From Streptomyces aureocirculatus (lineage in GTDB: Bacteria; Actinomycetota; Actinomycetes; Streptomycetales; Streptomycetaceae), in contig NZ_JOAP01000040.1 in assembly GCF_000720475.1 (NCBI RefSeq), positions 62,001-126,000 on the forward strand: DNA of 64,000 nucleotides. The letters run 5' to 3'. The position numbers and the translations under genes were made by a program. Of this stretch, positions 37,830 to 46,410 are shown piece by piece. Under the pieces are notes generated by a model. That model was not told where the DNA came from and ran no database searches. It worked only from the letters and a program-made list of their open reading frames with translations. How positions within the stretch are numbered: position 1 is the stretch's first letter; every line of letters begins with the position of its first letter.

Positions 37830-39353
37830 TCAGAACTTCGGGACCGCGGCCTGCGCCTCCACCAGCTCGGCCGCCTCCTCCTTGCTCTCCACCGACGGCG
37901 GGGATCCGTTGAGCGGCTGCTGGGCGGTCTCCTTCAGGCAGGCCACCGCGACGATGCCGACGAGCGCGGCCGCCATGGCGTAGTACGCGGGCATCATGTC
38001 ACTGCCCGAGACGCTGATCAGCGCGGTGATCACCAGCGGCGCCGTACCACCGAACAGCGAGGCGGAGACGTTGTAGCCGACCGAGAGCGAGCCGTACCGC
38101 ACCGGTGTGGGGAACAGCGCGGGCAGCGTCGCGGACATCGTGCCGAGCAGGCACACCAGCGAAAGGCCGAGCATCAGCATGCCCGCGGAGACGGCGACCA
38201 GGGCGCCCTGCTTGATGAGCAGGAAGGCCGGGATCGACAGGACGAAGAAGCCGATCATGCCCGCCATCAGGAGCGGCTTGCGGCCGTAGCGGTCCGACAG
38301 GACACCTACCCGGCTGATCACCAGCATCAGGACCAGCATGGTGCCGATGAGGATCAGCAGGCCGTGGCTGTCGTCGTAGCCCAGCTCGTCGGTCAGATAC
38401 GTGGGCATGTACGACAGGAGCATGTAGTGGGTGATGTTGTACGCGCCGACCAGGGCGACGCAGAGGATGAGCGACGGCCAGTAGTGGCGGAAGATCTTCG
38501 CCAGGTCGCCCTTGGCTGACGTCTCGACGGCGGAGGCCGCCTCGGTCGCCGAGTGGTACGTCTGGTCCTCCAGCTTCTGGAACGCCGGGGTCTCGTCGAG
38601 GCGCAGCCGCAGATAGAGACCGACAAGACCGAGCGGGCCCGCGACCAGGAACGGGATCCGCCAGCCCCACGACTCCATGGCGCCGTCGTCGAGCAGCGTG
38701 GTCAGAATGGTGACGAGCCCGGCCGCGCCCGCGTAACCGGCGAGCGTGCCGAACTCCAGGAAGCTGCCGAAGAAGCCGCGCCGCTTGTCCGGGGCGTACT
38801 CGGCGATGAACGTCGAGGCGCCGCCGTACTCACCGCCCGTGGAGAAGCCCTGCACGAGGCGGAAGAAGATCAGCAGTACCGGGGCCCAGAAGCCGATGGT
38901 GGCGTAGCTCGGGACGAGGCCGATGGCGAAGGTGCCGATCGCCATGAGGATCATCGTCAGGGCGAGGACCTTCTTGCGGCCGACCTTGTCGCCCATCGGA
39001 CCGAACACCATGCCGCCGACCGGCCGCACCAGGAACGACACCGCGAACGTGGCGAACGACGAGAGCAACTGGACCGTGTCGTTCCCGGAGGGGAAGAAGA
39101 CATGACCGAGGGTGACGGCCAGATAGCTGTAGATGCCGAAGTCGAACCACTCCATGGCATTGCCGAGTGACGCCGCCTTCACCGCCCTGCGTACCGCAGC
39201 TTCGTCGGTCACCGTGATGTCGGTGCGCCGCAGAGGCGGGTTCCGGCGCCGTCTGACGGCCCGGAACAGGGTGCGGTGACGTTTCACCGCCTCGGGGTCG
39301 GCGCCGGGATGCGCGGTGGCCTCGGGGTCGGCCTGATGACTGCTGGCCGCCAT
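37830..39353 (-). CDS. MFS metabolite:H+ symporter (ProP-like, MHS family)
   Basis: The 507-residue protein has 12 predicted transmembrane segments. The first carries the MHS signature 'SLGNAMEWFDFGIYSYLA', then 'VRPVGGMVFGPMGDKVGRKKVL', 'RLVQGFSTGGEYGGASTFIAEYAPDKRRGF' and a second loop 'GVLSDRYGRKPLL'. Members import proline/glycine betaine, dicarboxylates or ketoacids. ProP-like osmolyte uptake is plausible but unproven. The N-terminal 60 residues are polar and His/Arg-rich. ATG 39351-39353 has AAAGGA about 10 bp upstream. Confidence 0.92.
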   Translation of the reverse strand: MAASSHQADPEATAHPGADPEAVKRHRTLFRAVRRRRNPPLRRTDITVTDEAAVRRAVKAASLGNAMEWFDFGIYSYLAVTLGHVFFPSGNDTVQLLSSFATFAVSFLVRPVGGMVFGPMGDKVGRKKVLALTMILMAIGTFAIGLVPSYATIGFWAPVLLIFFRLVQGFSTGGEYGGASTFIAEYAPDKRRGFFGSFLEFGTLAGYAGAAGLVTILTTLLDDGAMESWGWRIPFLVAGPLGLVGLYLRLRLDETPAFQKLEDQTYHSATEAASAVETSAKGDLAKIFRHYWPSLILCVALVGAYNITHYMLLSYMPTYLTDELGYDDSHGLLILIGTMLVLMLVISRVGVLSDRYGRKPLLMAGMIGFFVLSIPAFLLIKQGALVAVSAGMLMLGLSLVCLLGTMSATLPALFPTPVRYGSLSVGYNVSASLFGGTAPLVITALISVSGSDMMPAYYAMAAALVGIVAVACLKETAQQPLNGSPPSVESKEEAAELVEAQAAVPKF

Positions 39354-39442
39354 GGCCCTGGTCCTTTCGCTGCGGGGTGATTCTCGGGGCCCTGCGGACA
39401 GGGCCCCTCGCAACGCTTGCTCGAACTCCGCGATCGCAAACG

Positions 39443-39466
39443 GAAGCCCCCGGAGAGGGGGGCTTC
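39443..39466. terminator. hairpin downstream of bcp
   Basis: GAAGCCCCC (39443-39451) pairs with GGGGGCTTC (39458-39466). It lies about 90 bp past the bcp stop. Short GGCGGCC-type direct repeats fill 39509-39543. Confidence 0.6.
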
Positions 39467-39557
39467 GTCACATTTTGCGGCCACGGGCAGCGACTGGCCC
39501 GGCGGCCCACCGGCGGCCGGACCGGCGGCCCGACCGGCGGCGAAAGCGCGCGGTACC

Positions 39558-40025
39558 TCAGACGCCCAGGTCCCTGATGATCTTCGCTACGTGCCCGGTC
39601 GCCTTGACGTTGTAGAAGGCGTGCTCGACCTTGCCCTCCTCGTCCACGACGACCGTGGAGCGGATCACACCGGTCACGGTCTTGCCGTACAGCTTCTTCT
39701 CGCCGAAGGCGCCGTACGCCTCAAGGGTCTCCTTGGCCGGGTCGCCCACCAGCGTGACCTTGAGGTTCTCCTTCTCGCGGAACTTCGCGAGCTTCTCCGG
39801 CTTGTCGGGGGAGACCCCGATGACGTCGTAGCCCGCGGCGGCGAGCACGTCCAGGTTGTCGGTGAAGTCGCAGGCCTGCTTGGTGCAGCCGGGGGTGAGC
39901 GCGGCGGGGTAGAAGTACACGATGACCTTGCGGCCCTTGTGGTCCGCCAGGGACACCTCCGCGCCGTCCGCGTCGGGCAGGGTGAAGGCGGGGGCGGTGT
40001 CCCCGGGCTGCAGTCGCTCGCTCAT
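39558..40025 (-). CDS. bcp: thioredoxin-dependent thiol peroxidase (BCP-type peroxiredoxin)
   Basis: The 155-residue peroxiredoxin reduces H2O2 and organic peroxides using thioredoxin. The peroxidatic Cys is in 'YFYPAALTPGCTKQACDF', with the resolving Cys five residues later, typical of alpha-type BCP. 'GVSPDKPEKLAKFREKENL' and 'IRSTVVVDEEGKV' also match. It is divergent from the DUF3618 gene. Confidence 0.95.
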   Translation of the reverse strand: MSERLQPGDTAPAFTLPDADGAEVSLADHKGRKVIVYFYPAALTPGCTKQACDFTDNLDVLAAAGYDVIGVSPDKPEKLAKFREKENLKVTLVGDPAKETLEAYGAFGEKKLYGKTVTGVIRSTVVVDEEGKVEHAFYNVKATGHVAKIIRDLGV

Positions 40026-40180
40026 TTCCGGTCTCCTCGCACGGCGCGCACGGGGGCGCACACGCATAGGGGTGTGGTGACGGGGTCGAGCGTAATGGGG
40101 GTGCCGCGGGGTGCGGCGCGGGCGAAGCTGACAGACTGTGGATCGACCAGTGCACGACACACACCCACGGAGGCAGCGCC

Positions 40181-40507
40181 GTGTCGGATGCGGATGCCAG
40201 GACCCCTGCGCAGATCGAGGCGGACATCAAGCGCCGGCGCGAGCAGCTCGCCGAAACCCTCGACGAGATCGGGGTGCGGGTCCACCCGAAGACGATCGTC
40301 GGCGACGCCAAGGCCAAGGTCGCCTCGAAGGTGGACCACACGCTCGGCCGTGCCTACGTCGGGGCGAACCGTCTCGTCTCCGACGTGAAGGGCCAGTTCG
40401 TCGCGGAGAGCGGCGAGCCGCGCCTGGAGCGGATCGTGCCCGTGGCCCTGCTCGTGGTGGGCGTGGTCGGGCTGCTTACGGTGGGCACCAAGCGCCGCAA
40501 GGCCTGA
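40181..40507 (+). CDS. DUF3618 membrane-associated protein
   Basis: The 108-residue product starts at GTG 40181 (GGAGG 8 bp upstream). It reads 'TPAQIEADIKRRREQLAETLDEIGVRVHPKTIVGDAKAKV', the DUF3618 pattern, and ends in one transmembrane helix ('VPVALLVVGVVGLLTVG') and a basic tail. It is a common short actinobacterial protein of unknown function. Confidence 0.88.
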   Translation: MSDADARTPAQIEADIKRRREQLAETLDEIGVRVHPKTIVGDAKAKVASKVDHTLGRAYVGANRLVSDVKGQFVAESGEPRLERIVPVALLVVGVVGLLTVGTKRRKA

Positions 40508-40550
40508 CCCAGGGGCGTACAGGGCGCTCGCGGGCAGGTAGGTTCGGGGC

Positions 40551-40907
40551 GTGAGCGCCAAGACATCTGAACCAAGCACCCACGACGACAAGCTGCCGAT
40601 CCGGATGCTGCACGACCGCGTGCTCGTGCGCCAGGACACCGCGGAGGGCGAGCGCCGCTCCGGCGGCGGCATCCTGATCCCCGCGACCGCGGCCGTCGGC
40701 AAGCGGCTCGCCTGGGCCGAGGTCGTCGCCGTCGGCCAGAACGTGCGCACGGTCGAGCCGGGCGACCGGGTCCTGTACGACCCGGAGGACCGGGCCGAGG
40801 TCGAGGTGCGGGGCGTGGCGTACGTCCTGATGCGCGAGCGCGATCTGCACGCCGTGGCCGCGGACCGCTTCGAGGGCTCCGAGGACTCGACGGGCCTGTA
40901 CCTGTAG
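40551..40907 (+). CDS. GroES-like co-chaperonin-domain protein
   Basis: The 118-residue product has the GroES fold: 'IRMLHDRVLVRQDTAEGERRSGGGILIPATAAVGKRLAWAEVVAVG', 'VEPGDRVLYDPEDRAEVEVRGVAYVLMRERDLHAV'. The mobile-loop region lacks the canonical hydrophobic tripeptide arrangement, and no groEL is adjacent. It is probably a specialised paralogue rather than the housekeeping GroES. GTG 40551 is the start. A repeat array and terminator follow. Confidence 0.88.
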   Translation: MSAKTSEPSTHDDKLPIRMLHDRVLVRQDTAEGERRSGGGILIPATAAVGKRLAWAEVVAVGQNVRTVEPGDRVLYDPEDRAEVEVRGVAYVLMRERDLHAVAADRFEGSEDSTGLYL

Positions 40908-40908
40908 G

Positions 40909-41006
40909 AAGGTCCTGGGGGAAGACCCTGGGGAAAGGTCCTGGGAGAAGGCCCTGGGGGAAGGTCCTGGGAGAAGGCCCTGGGAAAGGTCCCGGGGAAG
41001 GTCCCG
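40909..41006 (+). repeat. 13-14-bp degenerate minisatellite
   Basis: About eight copies of a unit like GGAAGGTCCTGGG, alternating with AGAAGGCCCTGGG, fill the space between the GroES-like stop and its terminator. Confidence 0.88.
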
Positions 41007-41034
41007 GGGGCTGGTGACCATCGTCACCAGCCCC
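41007..41034. terminator. 12-bp hairpin terminator
   Basis: GGGGCTGGTGAC (41007-41018) and GTCACCAGCCCC (41023-41034) pair perfectly around CATC and are followed by TTCTCC. It ends the GroES-like transcript before the riboswitch. Confidence 0.85.
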
Positions 41035-41064
41035 TTCTCCATGCCCCTTGCTACCGTGGAAGCA

Positions 41065-41105
41065 CCCGACGAGACGCGCCGTACCGGGATCCGCAAAGAC
41101 GACGC
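41065..41105 (+). promoter_or_regulatory. guanidine-III riboswitch (mini-ykkC-III type)
   Basis: The segment CCCGACGAGACGCGCCGTAC followed by CGGG and then AAAGACGACGC has the layout of the guanidine-III pseudoknot. A first stem CCCG/CGGG encloses ACGAG and GCGCCGTAC, and the 3' GACGACGC pairs back. It lies 32 bp before the SMR exporter start. Guanidinium binding would free the ribosome-binding site (CGGAGG at 41125-41130). The match is to the published class as I recall it. Confidence 0.85.
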
Positions 41106-41137
41106 ACCCCTGAAGTCCACTTTTCGGAGGTGCCGTC

Positions 41138-41458
41138 ATGGCCTGGGTCCTGCTTGTCGTCGCCGGTCTGCTCGAGGTCGGCTGGTCGATCGGAATGAAG
41201 TTCACCGACGGGTTCACCCGCCTGTGGCCGAGCGTGTTCACCGGCGCGGGCATCGTCGCCAGCATGGTGCTGCTCTCGTACGCCGCGAAGACCCTGCCCA
41301 TCGGCACGGCCTACGGCGTGTGGGTCGGCATCGGTGCCGCCGGAGCCGCGGTGGTCGGCATGGTCGCGCTTGGCGAGCCCACCACCGCCGCCCGGATCTT
41401 CTTCGTCTGTCTGCTCCTGGTGGCCGTGGTGGGCCTGAAGGCGACGAGCGGTCACTGA
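41138..41458 (+). CDS. gdx: SMR-family guanidinium exporter (SugE/Gdx)
   Basis: The 106-residue protein has four transmembrane helices. The first carries the essential Glu in 'GLLEVGWSIGMKFTDGFT', followed by 'SYAAKTLPIGTAYGVWVGIGAAGAA' and 'GEPTTAARIFFVCLLLVAVVGLK'. This is the Gdx/SugE subtype rather than EmrE. The riboswitch directly upstream supports guanidinium as substrate. The dual-topology dimer exchanges guanidinium for protons. Confidence 0.93.
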   Translation: MAWVLLVVAGLLEVGWSIGMKFTDGFTRLWPSVFTGAGIVASMVLLSYAAKTLPIGTAYGVWVGIGAAGAAVVGMVALGEPTTAARIFFVCLLLVAVVGLKATSGH

Positions 41459-41463
41459 ACGAC

Positions 41464-41500
41464 GAAGGGGGCCGGGGCCGCATCGGCCCCGGCCCCCTTC
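41464..41500. terminator. bidirectional 17-bp hairpin
   Basis: GAAGGGGGCCGGGGCCG (41464-41480) and CGGCCCCGGCCCCCTTC (41484-41500) pair perfectly with a 3-nt loop, between the convergent gdx and PBP genes. Confidence 0.9.
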
Positions 41501-41515
41501 GGGCTGCGGAACGGT

Positions 41516-44473
41516 TCAGTCCCGCCCGCCCCGCCCGGGCGTCGTTCCCTCCGTGAGCCCGCCGAGGGCACCCTGGCCCTGCCCGCCGCCGTCGGCGGCG
41601 CCACCGTCCGCGGCACCCCCGTCGGCCGCGCCGCCGTCCGCCGTGCCGTCGGTCGGCCCCTGGGTCTGTCCCTGCGTCGGCCCCTGGGTCTGCCCCTGGT
41701 CCTGGCCCTGCGTCTGGCCGCCCTGGCCGGGGCCGCCGGTCGGGCCCTGGTTCTGCCCCTGGGTCTGACCGCCCTGGTCAGGACCGCCCTGACCGCCCTG
41801 GTCGGTGCCGCCGTCCGCCGCGCCGCCGTCGGTGGTGCCCCCGTCGGTGCCGTCCGTGCCACCGTCGGTCCCGTCCGTCGTGCCGCCGGTGTCCTCGTCG
41901 GTGCCGGGGTCCTCGGGGCTGCCCGACGGGTCCGGGGGCGGCACGTCCGCGCCGGGCTCGAGCTCCAGGTCGAACTCCTTGACCGGCTTGCCGTCGAGGG
42001 CGTCCTTGGTGAACTGCGCCCAGACCTTCGCCGGATAGCCGCCGCCGTTGATGCGCTGCTCACCGAGCGCCCCGTACAGCGGCGTCTGCTTGGCCGTCTC
42101 CGGGTCGGCGCCCATGATGGCCACGACCGTCGCCAGGTCCGGGGTGTAACCGGCGAACCAGGCCGCCTTGTCCTCCTCCGCCGTACCGGTCTTGCCGGCC
42201 GCGGGACGGCCCGCGGCGAGCGCCGCCGTGCCGGTGCCGGAGTCGACGACGCTGCGCAGGACCGAGGTCGTGGTGTCGGCGGCCTCCCGGCTCACCGCCG
42301 TCTTCTCGCCCCGCTCCGGCAGCGTGACCTCCTCGCCGTTCTTGGTGACCTTCTCGACCATCGTGTACGAGCCGTGCTGGCCGTGGTTGGCGAGGGTCGC
42401 GTAGGCCTGCGTCATGTCGAGCACGGACGCCGTGGACGGGCCGAGCGCGATGGACGGGGACGCGGTGAGGTCCGGGGTCTTCTCCGGCACGCCGAGCGCG
42501 ACCGCGGTGTCCTTGACCCGGTCGGAGCCCACGTCGACGGCCATCTGCGCGTACACCGAGTTCACCGACTTGTCGGTGGCCTCGCGCACGGTGATGTCGC
42601 CGTACATGCCGTCGTCCTCGTTGGCGGGCGCGTACGTGCCGCCGTCCCAGCCCTGCACGGGACGCTTGTTGTTGCCGTCGTAGACGGTGTTCGGTGTGAT
42701 CGGCTGACCGGCCTGGGTGACCGAGTCGTTCTGCACGGCCGAGGTGAACACGAACGGCTTGAAGGTCGAGCCGACCTGGTAGTCGCGGCGGGTCGCGTTG
42801 TTGACGAACTGCTTGGTGTAGTCGATGCCGCCGTACATCGCCACGACCTTGCCGGTCGCCGGGTCCACGGAGGCACCGCCCACCCGCACGTTCCGGTCGA
42901 TCTTGCGGGCCTTCTTGTCGACCTTCGACATCACCTGGTCGTCGACGGCCTTCACGAAGGCGTCCTGCCGGGGCTTCTGCAGGGTCGTCGTGATGCGGTA
43001 GCCGCCCTTGTGGAGGTCGTCCTCCTCGATGATCCGGTTGTCGATGAGGTAGTCCTCGACGGCCTTGACCACATAGCCGCGCTGCCCGGACAGGTCCTGG
43101 TTGCCCTTGGCCTGCTCCGGCATCGGGAACTTCTGCTGCCGCTCGGCGGCGGGCAGCCAGCCCTCCTTGACCATGCCGTTCAGGACGTAGTTCCAGCGGC
43201 CCATGGCGTTCGGCTTGTTCTCCGGGTGGGCCACCACGTCGTAGGCGTTCGGGGCGTTCACCAGCGTGGCGAGGTAGGCGCCCTGGCCCACGGTGAGGTC
43301 CTCGACGTCCTTGCCGTAGTACGCCTGGGCGGCGGCCTGCACGCCGTAGGCGTTGCGGCCGAAGTAGCTGGTGTTCAGATAGCCCTCGAGGATGTCGTCC
43401 TTGCTCACCTCGCGGTCCAGCTTGATCGCGATGAAGAACTCCTTCACCTTGCGGGAGACGGTCTGCTCCTGGCCCAGGTAGTAGTTCTTCACGTACTGCT
43501 GCGTGATCGTCGAGCCGGACTGCTTGCCCTTGCCGGTGACGGTGTTGTACGCGGCGCGGAGCATCGCCTTCGGGTCGACGGCGGACTCACCGTAGAAGTC
43601 CCGGTCCTCGGCGGCGAGCACGGCGTGCTGCACATGCTTGGGGACCTTGGACAGCCGCACGTTCTCGCGGTTCATGCCCTTGCTGTCGTCCCTGGCCAGC
43701 TCGGTGCCGTCGGCGTACAGATAGACGTTGGCCTGCTTGGTGGCCGTGGCGTTGGCGGGCGGGATGTCGATGAGCAGATAGCCCGCGGCGAACGCGCCCA
43801 CGCACAGCAGGACCACGAAGATGAACCCGCCGAGGACCATGCGCCACGTCGGGAAGAGCCGCCGCCAGCCCTTGCGCTTGGGCCGCTTCTTCTTGCCCTT
43901 CTTGCCGTTCCCGCCCTTCTCGCCGGGCACGGGGGCGTCGGCGGCAGCGGCGGCCGCGGCCCCAGGGGTGCCGCCGGGGCCGCCATCGGGCTCACGGGAC
44001 GCCCACTGCGGGCGCCGCTGCCCCTGACCACCGGGGACGGGCCTGAGCTGCTGGGTGGAGGGGTCGGGGGCGGGGTGCGCGGAGGCGGCGGCGCCGGACG
44101 CCGCACCAGCCCCACCAGCCGCACCGGACGCTGCACCAGCCCCACCCGCGCTGCCCTTGCCGCCGACGGGCCGGAGCCGCTGCGTGGCCGGGCCGTCCTT
44201 CGGAGCCGTCGGGCTGTTGTCCGGAGCCCCAGGGCCGTTGCCCGGAGCCGCCGGACGGTTCTCCGGGGTGGCGCGGCCGCCCTTCGGGGCCGTGGGCCTC
44301 GGGGGGATGGGCCCCTTCGGGGCGGTGGGGCCCTGAGCGGGGTCACTCGGCCGAGGGGCACGGCTTCCGGGGCCGTCGGCCGGCCCGCTCTGCCGGGCGG
44401 CGGGTTCCCCTCGCCGGGCGGCGGGCTCTTCCTTCCCGTCGCCCAACTGCCGCTGTGGCTCGTCGCTGCTCAT
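41516..44473 (-). CDS. bifunctional class A penicillin-binding protein
   Basis: The 985-residue protein has a cytoplasmic Pro/Gly/Ala-rich head of about 205 residues with a basic KKGKKKRPKRK stretch and one transmembrane helix. The GT51 transglycosylase domain has catalytic Glu289 in 'AAEDRDFYGE', then 'GSTITQQYVKN' and 'RKVKEFFIAIKLDREVSKDDILEGYLN'. The transpeptidase has Ser569 in 'GSTFKPFVF', 'KSVN' and Lys761 in 'GKTGTA'. The last 130 residues are a Gly/Thr/Gln/Asp repeat tail. It polymerises and cross-links peptidoglycan outside the membrane. Confidence 0.94.
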   Translation of the reverse strand: MSSDEPQRQLGDGKEEPAARRGEPAARQSGPADGPGSRAPRPSDPAQGPTAPKGPIPPRPTAPKGGRATPENRPAAPGNGPGAPDNSPTAPKDGPATQRLRPVGGKGSAGGAGAASGAAGGAGAASGAAASAHPAPDPSTQQLRPVPGGQGQRRPQWASREPDGGPGGTPGAAAAAAADAPVPGEKGGNGKKGKKKRPKRKGWRRLFPTWRMVLGGFIFVVLLCVGAFAAGYLLIDIPPANATATKQANVYLYADGTELARDDSKGMNRENVRLSKVPKHVQHAVLAAEDRDFYGESAVDPKAMLRAAYNTVTGKGKQSGSTITQQYVKNYYLGQEQTVSRKVKEFFIAIKLDREVSKDDILEGYLNTSYFGRNAYGVQAAAQAYYGKDVEDLTVGQGAYLATLVNAPNAYDVVAHPENKPNAMGRWNYVLNGMVKEGWLPAAERQQKFPMPEQAKGNQDLSGQRGYVVKAVEDYLIDNRIIEEDDLHKGGYRITTTLQKPRQDAFVKAVDDQVMSKVDKKARKIDRNVRVGGASVDPATGKVVAMYGGIDYTKQFVNNATRRDYQVGSTFKPFVFTSAVQNDSVTQAGQPITPNTVYDGNNKRPVQGWDGGTYAPANEDDGMYGDITVREATDKSVNSVYAQMAVDVGSDRVKDTAVALGVPEKTPDLTASPSIALGPSTASVLDMTQAYATLANHGQHGSYTMVEKVTKNGEEVTLPERGEKTAVSREAADTTTSVLRSVVDSGTGTAALAAGRPAAGKTGTAEEDKAAWFAGYTPDLATVVAIMGADPETAKQTPLYGALGEQRINGGGYPAKVWAQFTKDALDGKPVKEFDLELEPGADVPPPDPSGSPEDPGTDEDTGGTTDGTDGGTDGTDGGTTDGGAADGGTDQGGQGGPDQGGQTQGQNQGPTGGPGQGGQTQGQDQGQTQGPTQGQTQGPTDGTADGGAADGGAADGGAADGGGQGQGALGGLTEGTTPGRGGRD

Positions 44474-44704
44474 GTCTCGCGGAACTCCCGGTTCGCGTCG
44501 TACACCTCGTACGCCTCATACATCCAGTACGCCTCGTACGACCCATTGCACACTGCCACGCACACCTTCCCGACCAGGGACGCACCGCGGCCGAAATTGC
44601 CTGGCACGGGCGGACCCGTCCGCACTAGGCTCCTGCGCTTCGGTCCGGGACGGGCCCGGGCGCGGTGGCCTGGAGCGGGACGAGGCTCTCTGAAAGGGAT
44701 GTGC

Positions 44705-45520
44705 GTGAGATCAGGACGGTTCCGCCTGTACGCGGCCGTCGCCGGGGGCAGCTTCCGGCGATACGCCACGTACCGGATCGCGACCTTGGCCGGTGTCTTC
44801 ACCAACACTGTCTTCGGAGTGATCCTGACCTACACCTATATTGCCCTGTGGGACGAGAAGCCTGGACTTGGAGGATACGACCAGGCGCAGGCTCTCACGT
44901 ACGTGTGGATCGGCCAGGCCCTCCTGACCACGGTCGCGGTGATGGGCGGCGGCTTCGAGGACGAGCTGATGGCGCGCATCCGCACCGGTGACATCGCCAT
45001 CGACCTGTACCGCCCTGCGGACCTCCAGGCGTGGTGGCTGGCGGGGGACCTGGGCCGGGGCGCGTTCCAGTTGCTCGCGCGGGGTGTGGCGCCGATGGCG
45101 TTCGGCGGGCTCTTCTTCTCCCTGGCCCTGCCGGGCGACGCCTTGACGTGGCTCGCGGCGGCGGTCGCCGTGCTGCTCGGGGTGCTCGTCAGCTTCGCGC
45201 TGCGGTTCCTGGTGGCGCTCAGCGCCTTCTGGCTCATCGACGGCGCCGGTGTGGCGCAGATCGCGTGGCTCGCCAGCATGTTCTTCTCCGGGATGCTCCT
45301 CCCGCTGAACGTCTTCCCTGGGGCGCTCGGCGAGATCGCCCGCGCCCTGCCCTGGTCGGCGCTGATGCAGGTGCCCGCCGATGTCTTCCTCGGCAAGCGC
45401 ACGGGCATGGACCTGCTCGCCACGTACGCGTTCCAGGCCGGATGGGCCGCCGTGCTGCTCGCGGGCGGGCGGCTGCTGCAGTCCGTGGCGACGCGCAGGG
45501 TGGTGGTGCAGGGTGGCTGA
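44705..45520 (+). CDS. ABC-2 type exporter permease, first subunit
   Basis: The product is 271 residues from GTG 44705, preceded by AAAGGG at 7 bp; ATG 44699 is also possible. It has six hydrophobic segments beginning 'YATYRIATLAGVFTNTVFGVILTYTYIALW'. A soluble loop 'MARIRTGDIAIDLYRPADLQ' is typical of ABC-2 permeases. It overlaps the second permease gene by 8 bp and is part of a three-gene exporter operon. The substrate is unknown; cyanobacterial transporters of this layout export viologens. Confidence 0.87.
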   Translation: MRSGRFRLYAAVAGGSFRRYATYRIATLAGVFTNTVFGVILTYTYIALWDEKPGLGGYDQAQALTYVWIGQALLTTVAVMGGGFEDELMARIRTGDIAIDLYRPADLQAWWLAGDLGRGAFQLLARGVAPMAFGGLFFSLALPGDALTWLAAAVAVLLGVLVSFALRFLVALSAFWLIDGAGVAQIAWLASMFFSGMLLPLNVFPGALGEIARALPWSALMQVPADVFLGKRTGMDLLATYAFQAGWAAVLLAGGRLLQSVATRRVVVQGG

Positions 45521-46403
45521 GCCGACGCTGCGGGACGGGGCGGCCCGCGACGCGCCCTCCGGGCTCCGCGACGGCACCGCCGAAGGACCACTGGCCCGGG
45601 CCCTGGACGGCCTGCGCGCCTACCGCATGATCAGCGCGATGTGGATCCGCTCCACCATGGCCTACCGGGCGTCCTTCGCCATGACGGCCCTCGGCAACTT
45701 CGCGGCCACGGCCCTCGACTTCGTCGCGATCCTGCTGATGTTCTCCCAGGTCGACGCGCTCGGCGGCTACCGTCTCGCCGAGGTCGCCTTCCTGTACGGC
45801 GCGGCGTCCACCGCCTTCGGCCTCGCCGACCTGGCCATCGGCTCCATGGACCGGCTCGGCAGACGGGTGCGCGACGGCACCCTCGACACCCTCCTGGTAC
45901 GCCCCGCGCCGGTGCTCGCGCAGGTCGCGGCGGACCAGTTCGCGCTCAGGCGCCTCGGCAGGGTGACACAGGGCCTGCTGATCCTCGGGTACGCCCTGTT
46001 CGCCCTCGACCTCGCCTGGACGCCCCTCAAGGTCCTGCTGATCCCGCTGATGCTGGTGAGCGGCGCGGGCATCTTCGTGGCGGTCTTCATCGCGGGCGCG
46101 GCCTTCCAGTTCCTCGCCCAGGACGCCTCCGAGGTGCAGAACGCCTTCACCTACGGCGGCAACACGCTCCTGCAGTACCCGCCGACCGTCTTCGCCAAGG
46201 ACCTGGTGCGCGGCGCCACTTTCCTGGTGCCCATCGCCTTCGTCAACTGGCTGCCCGGCCTGTACGTGCTCGGGCGCCCCTATCCGCTGGCCCTGCCGAC
46301 GTGGGCGGCCTTCACACCGCCCCTGGTGGCCGTCGCGTGCTGCGCGCTCGCCGGTCTCGCCTGGCGCGCGGGCCTCCGCTCGTACCGCAGCACAGGAAGC
46401 TGA
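45513..46403 (+). CDS. ABC-2 type exporter permease, second subunit
   Basis: The 296-residue product starts at GTG 45513 inside the end of the first permease gene. A polar N-terminus of about 35 residues precedes 'RMISAMWIRSTMAYRASFAMTALGNFAATALDFVAILLMF' and further membrane segments. The loop 'RVRDGTLDTLLVRPAPVLAQVAADQFALRRLGR' mirrors the one in the first subunit, so the two form a heterodimer. Confidence 0.87.
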   Translation: MAEPTLRDGAARDAPSGLRDGTAEGPLARALDGLRAYRMISAMWIRSTMAYRASFAMTALGNFAATALDFVAILLMFSQVDALGGYRLAEVAFLYGAASTAFGLADLAIGSMDRLGRRVRDGTLDTLLVRPAPVLAQVAADQFALRRLGRVTQGLLILGYALFALDLAWTPLKVLLIPLMLVSGAGIFVAVFIAGAAFQFLAQDASEVQNAFTYGGNTLLQYPPTVFAKDLVRGATFLVPIAFVNWLPGLYVLGRPYPLALPTWAAFTPPLVAVACCALAGLAWRAGLRSYRSTGS

Positions 46404-46410
46404 GCACACC

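Noticed and set aside
44474..44600. Short tandem 'TACGCCTCGTACG' repeats before the PBP start as an operator
   Set aside because: The units are too irregular and extend through a Tyr-codon-like pattern without symmetry; no factor can be proposed.
42374..45520. A 1048-residue plus-strand frame
   Set aside because: Everything before about 44705 is antisense to the penicillin-binding protein gene and low in complexity; only the 3' part is the ABC-2 permease.
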